Below are positions 29,601-44,600 of a stretch of 64,000 bases of DNA, piece by piece; position 1 is the first letter of the stretch; the number at the start of each line of letters is the position of its first letter. Below the pieces are notes generated by a model that was given only the letters and a program-made list of their open reading frames with translations, was not told where the DNA came from and ran no database searches. This stretch comes from Ariolimax columbianus (lineage: Eukaryota; Mollusca; Gastropoda; Stylommatophora; Arionidae), in the NCBI GenBank assembly GCA_036924085.1, contig JAVGWX010000005.1, forward strand, positions 96,944,172 through 97,008,171, in the 5' to 3' direction. Position numbers and translations under genes: made by a program.

Positions 29601-32600
29601 GGGCTTTACATCCAAGAATAAAGGGGTAGTGAATATACACCAGGATAGAAGAGGAGTGATGCTACACCCTAAGCTAGCAGAGCAGTAACTTTACACCAAA
29701 GCATAGAAAAGTGAATTTACATCCAATGGTAAAAGGGCAGTGACTTTACATCCAAGCATAGAGGAGAAGTGACTTTACACCCAGGGAAGAAGAGTGACTG
29801 ACTGCACCTCAGAGTAGAAGAGGAGTGACTTTACACCCAAGGAAAAAAGAGGGAGGACTCTGCATCTCAGAGTAGAAGAGGAGTGTCTCCACCTATAGAT
29901 CTATATTAATTATAAATTAAACATAAATCATGTGCATATCCATTCATAAATACTCAACAAACTGAAGTTTATAACTTCAGTGTTTGGTTTTTTTCAATCA
30001 TGCAGTGTATATGGATATTCCATCTGAAGATCTGGTTCCTGGCGATGTCATTGAAATCCCTCGTCATGGCTGTGACATGCAGTGTGATGCTGTCCTCATC
30101 ACAGGCAACTGTATTGTCAATGAGAGTATGTTAACTGGTAAGTTCTTCTACTGTACTTGTTTCTGTCAATTTTTCTTGCTCGAGTGATATCCTGTAGGGA
30201 ATAGGACTACTGCCACTATGATAGAATACTGTAAAAGATGATAGTGTGGTCTAACTATTCTATTGCAGAAGACTCTCCACCTCATGATATTGCACACCCT
30301 GTCATTTGCACAGACCAATACATTTGCTGTGTCTGGCGCAGTCTTCTGAGATTGAATGTAGAATTATATCCAAAATATTATAAAGGAATTTTGTTCTGCA
30401 TATACATGCCATTAGCACAAACAGTATGACTTATCTCTGAGCAGGAATGTTACATTACTTAACAAATGTTATTTATTCCTAGTTCAAGTCTTGCCTTCTT
30501 CTCTCCAACTTTTGCTGAAGATGTGGTTGTCACCATTATTTCTGAATTTGTTGTTGTTTTTATCTTCAATATTTTGGACCTTGTTTCTGAAATCACAATT
30601 TCTTATTTTGTCTTGCAAAGCTTCCATAAATGCATAGACTTCCATTTTTTTTTTACAACATTAATTGTAAGATGTAGTGATCCTAATACTTTCTTTCCTA
30701 TGCAGTGTGCCATCATCCACAGGGAGAAATTATTATTAAATAGATAACAATCATTTATTCATAATGATTAATGATGTCTTGATGTGAAAAGGAGAAGAAG
30801 GTGACTCAGTTGTTTAGATAATGGTCTCCTGACCAGGGAACTGTTGAGAAGTGGGTGGCCCAGTGGTTTGGATATGGGTCTCCTGACCAGAGAACCATGA
30901 ATTGAGAAGGGGGTGGCCCAGTGGTTTGGGTACTGGTCTCCTGACGAGGGAAGCATGAGTTGAGAAGAGGCTCACCAGGTGGTTTAGATAATGGTCTCCT
31001 GACGAGGGGAGCATGAGTTGAGAAGAGGCTCACCAGGTGGTTTAGATAATGGTCTCCTGACGAGGGGAGCATGAGTTGAGAAGAGGCTCACCAGGTGGTT
31101 TAGATAATGGTCTCCTGACGAGGGGAGCATGAGTTGAGAAGAGGCTCACCAAGTGGTGTAGATAATGGTCTCCTGCCCAGGGAAGCATGAGTTGAAAACT
31201 CCACTAAGGCATATATTTATTTTTCTGTTTTTGGTTAAATGAAAAACCTAGCCTACACATTGTGGTAACTGCAAGGACCAGAAACCTTGATCTCCTAGCT
31301 CTATAAATCCTTCTGGTAGAAACCAGCAATGGGAATAAACATCACAATGATAGTTTAACTCATTTACTCTGGTGAGAGAGGGTACTAACTTCTGTTTAGG
31401 CAAAACATACTCATCATGGGCATTAAACAGCAACAACTCATTCAGTCTGGGGAGAGGAGGTTAAGTCTGGTAATGAAAAACAAACTCATCGTGGACATTA
31501 AACAACAACAACAACTATTCACTCATGAATATATTGAATCTCTGGATACACATTTTTTTATTATGCTAAACTCAAGTACAGCATCTCTTAGCTGTCCCCT
31601 ACTTATTTTCAGTAAAGGTCCACTGAAATACTACACAATAAATACCAATCAAACTGTTTGGAATTGAATATCGAATACAATGGTATACAGACATTTAAGA
31701 TATGGGGAGGAACAATTGTGTGGAAGAGATTATAGTTGCATTACATTTTTATTTACAAAAATGAGACATTTTTTTGTACAAATAAGTTAATTTTTGTTTG
31801 TTCTACCAATACATGAATGGAAGCAATGGTTTTTCATTGAAGGTAATCCACTAACAAAGATATTCAAAAACCTACACCTATTTAGGTGTAGTATTTATCA
31901 CAATATTCACTGAAAGCACATGAAGTTGAAAAAGTGCCCCAAACATCCAAGTATAAAATTACCACACATTTTTACAGTTCCTCCATAATGGTGTCTGTAG
32001 AAACTCTTCTTGGAACAAAATGTATATTTTTTAAACTTCCGCAAGGAAACACATGAATAAATGTATGAAAATTTGGAATGGAATAATATGTAAATTTGTG
32101 TATACTGTTGCTAAAGCTAAAATGTCGGCTCATCAGTGTTCTGAAAAAGTCCCTGAACTGATGTAGCTCCACATAATGAATGTATAAAAAATAAATAGGT
32201 TTGTAAAGAAAGAGCCCCTGAACATTTGATGTGGAGCTGACACTTAACTTTCCTCTTGTTTCAGGTGAGAGTGTACCAGTCACCAAGACCCCTCTGCCCA
32301 ACCCTACAGGAATGAGAGAGCAGCACGACCCTGAACTTAGCATGAAGAACCATTCCAGGCACATCCTCTTCTGTGGCACACGAGTGATACAAACCAGGTT
32401 CTATGGCAACCAGAAGGTTCTAGCTGTGGTGTTAAGAACAGGTTAGCCTAATGCCATTTAAGAAACAACCCAAGTATTAGGATATATAGATTCATTTGAT
32501 CAATGTTGTTGTTTTTGTTGCGGATCCAGTAGCATCCAGGCTGCCATGTAATGGTATCTGCGCGTGTTTATCTTCTGTTGTTTAGTGCCATACAAAGTAT

Positions 32601-35600
32601 TCTGGCCACGGAGGAAGAAGCATTTTACTAAAAAATTGTTGAGCGCTGAGCACTCAAAGAGATGATAATCAACGGTTTCATATGGGTGTGTACATAGCCG
32701 GCACTCTGGAGTATGTTGGGATTGGATTCTGTTCAGGGGCTTGTTAAGTGGGATATGTCGGGTTCTCAGTTGGAAAACTGTGCTCTAATCTTTCCTTGTG
32801 AGTTGATTTATACTGTCATTTGGATTGGGGATTGCCATATGTCTGTAGACCTCCCTGTATTTCCCATGGCACATCTGTTCAGCCAGGTTTCCTTGTTTTG
32901 CTGTTCTCATGAGCTGTTTGGCTGTTTGTAAAATTGTTATAAAATAGAATGGTAAATGGCTCATAGAATCAACTTAATTCCATCAGTTGTTGTTGCTGAT
33001 GCCACTTGAACTTGAGCTAGATACTCATGATGACTTTCTTTGGTGGTCGGTTACAGTGGCTCTCCTGAAGCGTACTTGATAAGGTAGACTGGGGTCCTCC
33101 TGTCTGTAGTACAATGTAAGGCTCTTCAGCAAGTTCACCACAATGGGCTTCTGCCCCATCTGAAGCAAGAGTTGAAGTCAGAATCAAGTTGGAATAGTTG
33201 TCTTCTCTACCATCTGAAGCAAGAGCTGGAGTCATAGTCATTTTTTCTGTACCATCTTAAGCAAGAGTTGGAGTCATAGTCATGTTTTCTGTACCATCTG
33301 AAGCAAGAGTTGGAGTCATAGTCATTTTTTCTGTACCATCTTAAGCAAGAGTTGGAGTCATAGTCATTTTTTCTGTACCATCTTAAGCAAGAGTTGGAGT
33401 CATAGTCATGTTTTCTGTACCATCTGAAGCAAGAGTTGGAGTCATAGTCATGTTTTCTGTACCATCTGAAGCAAGAGCTGGAGTCATAGTCATGTTTTCG
33501 GTACCATCTGAAGCAAGAGTTGGGGTCATAGTCGTATCTTCTGTACCATCTGAATATGTTTTTGTATGCCTTCAGCAAGTATAAAGAATATGTTTTTGTA
33601 TTCCTTCACCGAGCAATAAAGAATCTGTTTTTGAATTCCTTCACCCAGCAATAATCTGTTTTTGTACCTCTCATAGGTTTCTCCACATCTAAGGGGGAGC
33701 TGGTTCGATCCATCTTATTCCCAAAACCAGTGGACTTCAAATTCAAGCGACATTCCTACTATTTTGTGATGGTCCTCGCTGGTATAGCCGGAATGGGCTT
33801 CATCTACACTATCGTCTTGATGGTAAGATCAATGTTAGTGTTCAGAACAATCTTCCTTATTTAAATCTAATTTAAGCGCAAGTCTCAGCATCAGTCATTT
33901 TTAAATTTGTGAAAGTATCTCTCCAGTTTAATCAGACATTCTTGTAATTATGCCAGTTTGGCCAGACATTTCATGTCCATCATGATTGCTTCATAAATTG
34001 ACACCTTCCATTTTTGAAGTTTTCTCCTTACAAACAATGTCTTCTCATCTTATGTATTTGCACTGTGTATTTTTGTTACTGTCAAAATGTGAGCAAGTGG
34101 TCACATTTTTTAGTATTGCCCTTCGTGGCGATAGAAGTGAATAAGGCAAATGCAATGTTAGGTATGATAAAAAGAAATATTAAACATAGGAGTAAGGAGA
34201 TGATTGCCAACTGTATAAAGCATTAGTTACCTAGATTGTAGTACTGTGTACAGTCCTTACCGTACAGGAGATATAAACATGATCGGAAGGATACAAAGAA
34301 GAGCGACAAAACTGATAGTGGGATTTAAGAATTACAGCTACGAGGAAAGACTCAGAAAAAACCGGCCTACGGTGTCTAGAAAAGAGAAGAATTTGAGGTG
34401 ACTTAATACAGGTTTATAAGATAATCACAGGAAAGGTTAAATTAGACTATAACAAGTTTTCCAAAATACAACCACCAACGAGAACAGGAGGGCACAGATA
34501 CAAATTAACTAAAGAAAGGTCCAGATTAAATATAAGGAAATATTTTTTTAGTCGGAGAGTGGTGAATGCTTGGAATGCATTGCCCCAGGAGGGGGTGAAG
34601 GTAGTCAGTTAATGCTTTTAAGAATACATTGAATGTGCATAGATTTTAAAGCAGGGTAATGCAAATGTTGTCTACAGACTTTTGATGAGTCTTCTAAACC
34701 AGTATAAAAATGTTAAGTTAAGAACTTAAAAATGTTGTTCTAACTGCAATTACTGCTGCTTTCCCATTGTTGACATCTGTCAGGAGGATTTATAGAGCTG
34801 AAAAATCAAATTTGTTTGTAAAAACAGTTTGCGATCTAGAATTTTATTTTACCCTTCAGTAGAAAAATTACCTAGGCCTATTCAGTCTGAATATGTACCT
34901 CCGTATCATAACTGCTCAGTCAACCCCAATATGGTTTTATTGAAGGGAATTTACTTCAAAGTATATTTGAGCACCAGGATTCCAAGATGGTGAACTTAAT
35001 TTTGAACATACCATGCATGCAAAGAATACAAGAATGCTTAATGCTATATATATATGGTCTGATAACATGTGCCCAATAAAACTAGACAAAATCTGTAAAT
35101 CATTTTCATGTACAAAACAAATACAAATCAGGGGATTACATTTTTATTAAGTCATCTTGTTGAGTTTCATCCATCTAGTTAACTCTTGATTTTCTCTTCC
35201 ATTATTCTTTACCAGTTGTTTGATTGCTTCCCCATTTATTCTGACTCCATCAATTTGGAACTATCAAATGTCTGGCTATTGATCACAATTAAATGGATTA
35301 GAAGCACTGCTTGCAAGCAAGAGTCAAACAGCAGTGCAGAACATATTACAGAAGTTTGGCATCAGAAGTTGTGTGAGCATGGACAACACAGGGGCGTGTA
35401 CAACCAATGAGCTCCCAGAACCATCAGTATCCATGCCCTTCACCATTTGTTGAAGGAGATTGCGCACCTTTGGATCTGCACCGAGTGTATTTGTATTAAT
35501 TTTGTTCATCACGAAAGTGAAAAATTATATGACCAGGTGGTCTCATAGCAGGCACACCATTGAGGATGATGTGGTCATGGTTGTTTCAGTTATCTCGACC

Positions 35601-38600
35601 CTTTTGTCATATACAGAAGTGACATATCAGATTTTTCATTGCATAGAACTTCAGCTTTTGTCATATACAGAAGTGACATATCAGATTTTTCATTGCATAG
35701 AACTTCAGCTTTTGTCATATACAGAAGTGACATATCAGATTTTTCATTGCATAGAACTTCAGCTTTTGTCAAATACAGAAGTGACATATCAGATTTTTCA
35801 TTGCATAGAACTTCAGCTTTTGTCATATACAGAAGTGACATATCAGATTTTTCATTGCATAGAACTTCAGCTTTTGTGAGATAACATGACCTTAATTTTT
35901 TTTTTGTATAGCCCTTCTAAATATGATCAGGTACCCATTTACAGTCAGATGGACTGAACGCAGTGACTGGGCTCATAAAGTGCTCATACCACTTCACTAC
36001 AACTAAAATATAGACCTTCGCCAACACTTTCCCCACATGCTTATCAGATTATACATTTCTTTGTATCTTATTTTATTTGTTATTCTTGAAATCCATTAAT
36101 ATGACCGGGTTCTCAACCTTGAGGTTGTCTAACAAACACATCTCCAGAGTTTCAGCTCTATGATGGGCCGTCGCCACCTCTCTATTGTCAGCCATGTGGC
36201 CCGCACTTACCAGTATGTCGCTTCCTGTCAGATCCTGCACCTGGCTGTCGAAATCAAGGGTGGAAAAAGACTTTGTCCCCACCTGAGGGGTTGCCCACAA
36301 AACACCTGGCTGCAACCCGCACACAATCATAACTATTCACCTCATGAACCTTGGCCATCAGTCGTGGTTACAGGCGATGAGCATTGGTCACCAACATGGA
36401 TTATTATATAGCTTCTACAATATTGTGTGCATAACATAATTGTCTTAATCCATATACAGGTACGGAACGGGGACAATGTAGGTCACATCATCATCAGAGC
36501 TCTGGATCTGATCACCATTGCAGTCCCTCCAGCATTACCAGCTGCCCTCGCTGTTGGTGTGGTCTTCTCTCAGAGCAGGCTGAAGAAACAGAACATCTAC
36601 TGTATCAGCCCACAAGGCATCAATATCAGTGGCACCATTAACACCTGCTGCTTTGATAAGGTCTGTAGCCCTCGTATTAAATACCTGTGGTTCTTTGTAG
36701 AGAAACATTATGTATTATGTTAAATACTACCACGAGCATAATATTTACAATTTAACCGGAAGGTGTTTGAATCTCTCAAGTTTCAAACATCTGCTGAACA
36801 AAAGGCAGGTGAGATTGGATACATAGTCCTACCAGAGATGTACAATAAGCTCAGATGTTGTGTGTGCAGTTTAAATAACACTTAGTTATTGAAAAGTTTA
36901 GTACGACATTGAAAGAAGCAGCTGTAACGACAGCTGGATACTCCAAACACAAAAAGAAAAAGTGGCTGAGTGATGACACCTGAGGTAAATTCAAGAAAGA
37001 AAGACAGCAAAATGAAACCTCCTTGCAGCAACAACACCTATTGCAAATCAGAATTGCACAATGGCGTTTGACTCACTAAATAAAATAGTTAAATATAACT
37101 CTCGCAAAGACAAGCGACCAGTTCATTAAAGAACTGCCTCAACAGCTGAAAGTGCAGCAAAAGTGGGCAACAGAAGATAGCTATGCAATAAACCACCTAC
37201 TACAAATACACCAATCAGAGATAAATATGGCAACCTTCTCACTACAGATGAAATGTTTGGCAGAACATTTTACAGAGATATTGAAGAGACCACAACCACC
37301 CCTAATTTTGAAAACGAAACAGACATGCCACTCCTGAGCATAATTTACACTCACAGAAATCAGAAGAGCCATCTTCAAACTAAAGAATTTCAAGGCAGCA
37401 GGGGATGATGAGGTAACTGGTGAAATGTTAAAAGCCGCAGATGATACCACCCTCACTCATCTCCTATCCATCATAAATGATATGTGGAAAGAGGAAAAAC
37501 CACCCCAACAGTGGAAAGATGGTATTGTAAAAATACCAAAGAAAGGAGACTTTGATTATAACAACTGGTACGGCATAACACTCCTGCCAGTGCCTGGGAA
37601 AGTACTCTGCAGCATGATATTAGAAAGACTCAGGGAACAGGTAGATGTCACCATAAGAGAAGAACAGGCTGGCTTTAGACCAAAGCGTTCTTGCATTGAT
37701 CACATTTTCACCCAGAACTATCATAGAAGGCTCATTAGAAATGCAATCCCCACTAATCATTAACTTCATTGGCTTCCTTTTACAGTCAACACCATCCAAC
37801 ATTATGGGAAATTCTAAAGAACTATAAATACAAAATATATACCAAAAAATACAAAAACCTCAAAATACATAAATATTATCAAGGCCTTATATGATAATTC
37901 ATGATGCTATATTCGAACAACCAAAGGCAACACTGAATGGTTTAACATAAAAACAGGGATGCATTTTATCACCTGTACTATTTGGCATAGCTATAGATTG
38001 GATTATGAAACACTATGCCAATGATAAGCATTTAGGCATAAAATGGACAGATAACAAGACCTTAGAAGATCTTGATTTTGCAGACGACGTAGCGCTACTA
38101 CCACTAATGAAAAAACACAAGAAAATATAGATAGACTATGCCAATTGTCAGAACAGATAGGACTTCAAGTAAACACCTCAAAGACAAATTTCATGCCAAC
38201 TGCAACTGTTGATATCAAGCTACAAGGTAAACCTTTACTAAATGTCCAACACTACACATGCATGGGAAGCAAAATGACACAAGATGGAGATGGTACGAAA
38301 GAAATTTCCACTAGAATTGCTTTGGCCTCGTGTGCCTTTAATCAGCACACCACCATCTGGAAATTGACACTGAGCAAACATACCAAGCTCAGACTATTTA
38401 AATTGTAATATAAGTCCTGACATATGGATGTGAAAGATGGAAGACAACAAAAGCACTGGGAAACAAACTAAATATCTTTGAAAATAAATGTTTAAGAAAA
38501 TTATTGAATATATACTGGGACCAGTGACTCGATAAGAACAGAAACAAACCAAATATATGTGTCGACCATCATCCGGAAAAAAAACGGTGAACATATATCG

Positions 38601-41600
38601 GGCATGTCCTTAGAATGAACAACAGCTGTCTTCCATTGCAAGCACTCGAATGGACACCAGGGGCATTTGGAAACGGAAAAGAGGGAGACCCAAGGGAACA
38701 CTCAGAAGAACAATCATCCGAGAGGGCTCAACTATGGGCTTCAGCATCATACAAGATCTAAAAACGGCGGCGGCACACAGTTCCAACTGGAGATCATTTG
38801 TTTCTGCCTTATGCGCCGAATTTGGTGCGCAAAGAACATAGATAAGTAACATGCATCAAGGCGAAAAGGAGGCATCACCTCCATCATGCAAAGATACAGT
38901 AGACCAATCAACTGCTAGTCGGCACACTCACTTTCAAGTATATACAAAAGGACCTCAATACCTCCCGACCCCCATCTCCTACTCCTCCCCCTCCCCCAGA
39001 AAGAATAGAAGAAAAGTAGCGACAATGAGAGTGGAATATATATTTAGAATCACTACTGTTAAATGGTGGCAAACCATGTACACTGAAAACAGGATAAGGG
39101 ACAAAAGAAATGCAGACTCCGAGGTGAGTAAATAAAAAATGTATCTTGTAGACAACCACAATTGCAAAGACGAGTATATTATAAACACTCCGAAAACATA
39201 ATCCAGACAACAGAAAAGAGAGTAAAGTAATCTGGATTACCTATTTGTTTTCAAGTATATATGTTCTCTCGAGTGCTTATAATACACTTGTATTTGCAAT
39301 TGTAGTTGTCAGTAATAAAAATTGTTTACACTACAAACACCAATGAGTAAATGGATTATAGTAACAGAAATGTGATGTTTTTTATGGGAATGCTAAGAAA
39401 TTAAATAAGGAAACATTAGTGAAGAAACTACTGACATCACCAACTAGTTTAGGATCCCTGGTCTAAATCATAGGTAGGCAAATGTTGTTGTCTGTTTCTG
39501 GCACTAACAAATAGTTAAAATTTGGATATTATAAATATTGTATGTAAGTTACTGTGAAATCCGGTCAGGTCAGGTCATCCCGTAACCGGTGAAGTCGTTG
39601 GGGCACACATGAAGACATCCTCAAAACTCCACGCCATCAATCTCTGTCAGATGCCGCTGCCTGTGACTCCTTCTGGTCGGAGACTGGTCCATTCTTTTAT
39701 GTTGTTCTCCAATCTCTTTTTGGGCCGTCCTCTTCGTCGTCTGCCATGCACCTTCCCGTGGAGGATTGTGTTTGCAAGACCATTTGATCTCGATATGTGA
39801 CCGTACCAAGTGAGTTTCCTTCTTTTGACAGTTGCAAAGAGATCTTCGAAAGGCCCTATTGCCGTTGTAATTCTATTTCATATTTCCTCGTTTGTAACTC
39901 GATCTTTGTACGTGACGTTTAAAAGTTTTAGGAAACATCTCATCTCCAAGGCCTATATCCTTCGTTGAAGGTCAGCTGTAACTGTCCATGTCTCACACGC
40001 ATAGAGGAATATTGACAGGACCAGTGAACGCATTAATCTGATTTTTGTGCGTAGTGCTAACCGTTTATCTTGCCAGATTTTGTTAAGCCGTGCAAGCGCC
40101 GCTATTGTCTGTGCTATTCTGGCCAATACTTCACATTTTGATCCTTCGTCACTGACAATCGACCCAAGATATTTAAAACGGTCAACCACTTCGAGTTTCT
40201 GACCGTTAGCTTTTATCTTGCTCTTGAAGCCTGTAGCGTTGTTGGTCATTAATTTTATCTTTCCAGCGTTTATCTCCTTACCATAGTCAAGAGCTGTTTC
40301 ATCGAGCCTTCTGACCCATTCCTGGAGTTCTGCTTCTGAACCCGCCAACCCGTCGTTATCATCTGCAAAACGAAGGTTGGTAATCGTTCGGCCACCTATC
40401 TTGACAGTACCAACGTGACCTCCAAGTGCCTCACTCATAATTCCTTCAAGGAATATATTGAAAAGAGTTGGAGAGAGTGTACACCCCTGTCTCACACCAA
40501 CTGATGTGCGAAACCAGTCTCCTCGCCTCCCATTCACAAGAACTGCACTAGACGCCTTGTTATACAGGTGTTCAAGGACAGTTATAATATTTCCGTTGAT
40601 ATTATACATCCTCATGGTTGCCCAAAGCGCTTTATGCCATACCCTATCAAACGCCTTCTTAAAATCCACAAACACATGATACAGTGTTTGCTGCTGTTCT
40701 AGATATTTCTCGCTTAGCAGCCTTAAATTAAATATCTGTTCTGTAGTGCTTCTTCCCTGTCTGAACCCTGCTTGCTCCTCTGCAATAATGTTCTCTGCTT
40801 GGGGTTTCAATCGGTCGAGGATTAATCTAAGCATGACCTTGCTAGGGTGGCTAATGAGGCTTATTGTTCTGTAATTTTGGCACAGCTTTAGGTTTCCAGA
40901 CTTATGTAACGGTATAACTATTGATTTCGTCCATAAGTCCGGCCAGTTTCCGGTCGCCCATATTTTGTTACAGATGTGTGTCAGGCCTTCCACCACTACC
41001 TCTCCACCTGCTTGTAAGAGCTCTGCTGGTATATTGTCCACGCCGGCCGCCTTCCCTCTTCTCAATGGCTTTACCGCTGCAATTACCTCTTCCTTCGTTA
41101 TCAGTTGGTTATCCTCTATATTTGTTGGTGTTGGGGGGGAATGTTTTCTCAGGTTTGTTTCGCCCTTCATAGTTATATAGCTCAGAACAGTACTCTGTCC
41201 ATCTTGCCAGTACGTCATTTCCCTCAATGAGACACTTGCCGTTTTTATCATGAATCATAAGGTTCCTGCTTTGTCTTGGTGTTACCAGTTCTTTGACCAC
41301 CTTGTATGCTCCTTTAGCATCATTTCTGTTTAGTCTCTCTTCGATGTTTGCGCATTGCTCACATATCCACGCTTCTTTCGCCTCTCTCATCTTTTGTTGT
41401 ATGGCTTTCTTGACCTCTTTATAACTGCCAACCTCCTCCGGCGGGTGATTGTGTTTTTTCAGTGACCTTCTTTTATCACATATGCTATCAATATGGGTAT
41501 CAATATGTTATATAATCATGAAAATGATACAGAAATAAATGCATTACTTACTTGCTGACAGCCCACGGAAATATAACATGCGAACCTCAAGTCAGTCAGT

Positions 41601-44600
41601 TATACCATATCCCTGGTCTGGTCTTGATTACTAGAATGGAAATAAGGGGGGGCACAGAGGCTAGTAAAAGTGTCAAAAATGTAATGGCAATGAACACCTT
41701 TCTTTAGTTATTTGTAGCTGTGTCCTCTTGTTCTTGTAGGTGGTTGTATTTTGAAAAACTTGTTATAGTCTAATTTATCCTTTCGTTAATTATCTTGTAA
41801 ACCTGTATTAAGCCACCTCGAATTGAATTATTCTCTATTCTAGACACTGAAGGTCGGTTCAGTTTTTCTGAGTCTTTCCTCATAACTGTAATTAAGGAAT
41901 TACGCTATCAGTTTTGTCGCTCTTCTTTGTATCCTTTCCAGCATGTTTATATGTCCTCTACGATAAGAACTCCATATGTGTATACAGTACTCCAATCTAG
42001 ATCTAACCAATACTTTATACAGTTTGACAATCACTTCCTTACTTCTGTGTTTAATATTTCTTTTTATTATACCTAACATTGCATTTGCCTTATTCACTGC
42101 TACCTGGACTTGCTCACTCACTTAACTTGTATGCTCATATATCATTCTAATATTGTTTTCGTCCAATATATAATTATGTTCTATATTGGATCTACCCATG
42201 TGGATGGCCGTATATTTTTCTATATTAAACCCCATTTGCCATCTCACAGACCAGTCTAAAATTATCTAAATCCGACCTCAATATATCCACTTTTGCTATA
42301 GATGAGACACTCATACATAGTTTTGTGTCGTCTGCAAATTTTGCTATCATGGATCCTATATGAATGTCCAAATTGTTAATATATATATCAAGAACAATAT
42401 TGGTCTCAAAATCGAACCCTGTGGCACTCCACTTTGATGCAGTGTGATTTCTGATCACTCATGTGAATGTCACTTAGTGTTGATGCTGTGTGATTTTCTG
42501 ACTGATCATCTGAATGTCAAAATGAAGGAATTCAACCAATGATGTTTCAAATGCCCACAATTAGTCGGTTTACTCTTTTTTGGGCCCTGAAATGGACGTT
42601 AAGTGGCGGGTTGCAGTAGCTATCATCACATCCCAAGCATGTTGATGAATGAACCAATGATAGCTATGACTTGTAAGGTAGCTAAATGTTTGGTAATCTA
42701 ATTAGTGATACACGTGAATGCATTTTAGAGTTTTCTAAGTGTCAGTGCCAGGGTGAGGATCTGGGCCTTATCATCAAGTGGCCACTGCGAACTGTTGAAA
42801 CTCAGTCTGGACTGCGAGATTTGTTCACGGAGTAGATGACCAACATCTCCGCCATCTACTGCTGATCGTCACTCAATGGGCTTGCCTTGTCGTGCAAAAA
42901 AGTTACAGGGTTAAAAATAATGATATCATTGTTTCCATTCTGAAAGGCTTATATAAACCAAATGCAGTGTTAGACTTATACTTTACCATGACAGGTAAAT
43001 GATGATTATGAGGAGGTTTGTTTTCAGAGTGTCTATTGCTTCACTTTCTTTCCCAATTATAGCAGATTGTGATTGTGACTCTGACATGAGCTATATATTG
43101 ACTTTGAGTGAACTCATAATTTCAGACTGGCACCTTGACAGAGGATGGCTTAGACATGCATGGGGTGGTCAGAGTGGAAAGGTCAAAGTAAGTGTCATTT
43201 CAAAAATATTTATATTTCTTTTGCGAATGATTGACTTTTAATAATTTTGATTTAAAGATTTTGAACGTTATACAAAACGCATTTTTTGGTTTAATTACAT
43301 AGTTACACCTGGAAAGGGGTAGAAAGTGTAACCCAGGACCGTATATGGTAGGAAGATGTAGCTTATTTGTTATCCACTAAGAGGAGCGATGGGCTGTGAT
43401 TGAACAACCAACCCACAAGCCAATAAAATCTACTGATCTTCTGATAGCAATAGGAGATATGAACTAAACAATTGTAAGAGAAAAATGTGAGAACATAAAT
43501 AGGGCAGTTTGGACTAGGACAAAAGAAATGGCAGATAAGATAGACTGACAAATTTTTGTGAAGAAAACCTTAAATTTGTATGTAGCACATATTTCCAGCA
43601 AATTCAAAAAAAAATTATTCATGTGGAAAAACTCAGAAAATGTAGTAAGAAATCAGATTGATTTTATTATAACAAAAGAAATTTTTAAAAAAATGGTGTC
43701 ACAGTGGCTAAAATGGCTAAAAAAGATATGAAAAGGACTCCCAAATTGAAGCAGCTCTACATTAAACATAAATATCTTATGGGTGTCAAAAATAAGTATT
43801 TATAGCCTATTATGAGAAACCATGAAACAATACACAAGTGAAAGTCCAGAAGGGAATATAGCACTAAGTAGGACTGTCTTAAAAACAAACATACAAGCAG
43901 CAAATAAAGCTGTAGCCATTGCACAATGTAGAATTAAAAACCTATGCATAACATCTTAATATAAAATTTAGATTTTGAGCATAGACTCTCACTAGATTCT
44001 TCTAGGATCCTTAAGGATCAGTATACCCTCAGGATTGCATAGATTCCATGTTGAAAATCACTGAGATCAAGGAAAGATGTAGACTTTTGACTTTAAATAA
44101 TCTGCTACCTTGCAAGTATGCTGGGGACTGCCGGAGGCTAGAGAGTTAATCCAACTACACAGAATCAAAGAAATCTGACAAAGTGTAACGTAAGGCATTA
44201 ATGGGCAGTTCACAACTATAAAATGATTGTACAATTGCACCCAAACAAGAAAAACAGATTTTCATTATATCTTTATTCAGGTTTGTTCCCATCATAAAGG
44301 ATATGGAGGAATTGCCCAAACCAGAGGAGCCCCTGGTCACCTGTATGGCAACCTGCCACTCGCTGACCATTATAGATAATATGTTGGCTGGTGATCCTCT
44401 AGACCTCATTATGTTTGGTGCTTCAAGATGGGTAAATCATTCATTCATCATTATTCACCTTCTCACTTAGATGCGAAGCATATCTCACCACTGAAGCTTT
44501 GCCACTTTGACAATTATCCACCTTTTTGCTCCAATGTGAAGCATAGGTTTTAACAGCTGTTGATCCATTTACATGAAGCCTATATGTGAGCTTTTGCAGT

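Noticed and set aside
28880..29895. Regularly spaced repeats resembling a CRISPR array
   Set aside because: Units are directly adjacent without unique spacers, in a eukaryotic intron; it is a minisatellite.
35460..35884. Repeat proteins in two plus frames and one minus frame
   Set aside because: 54-bp minisatellite; simultaneous openness in several frames is expected for such a period.
39953..41251. Domesticated reverse transcriptase gene
   Set aside because: Long frame but related truncated copies nearby, tail structure and absence of an independent promoter or exon structure fit an ordinary young LINE.
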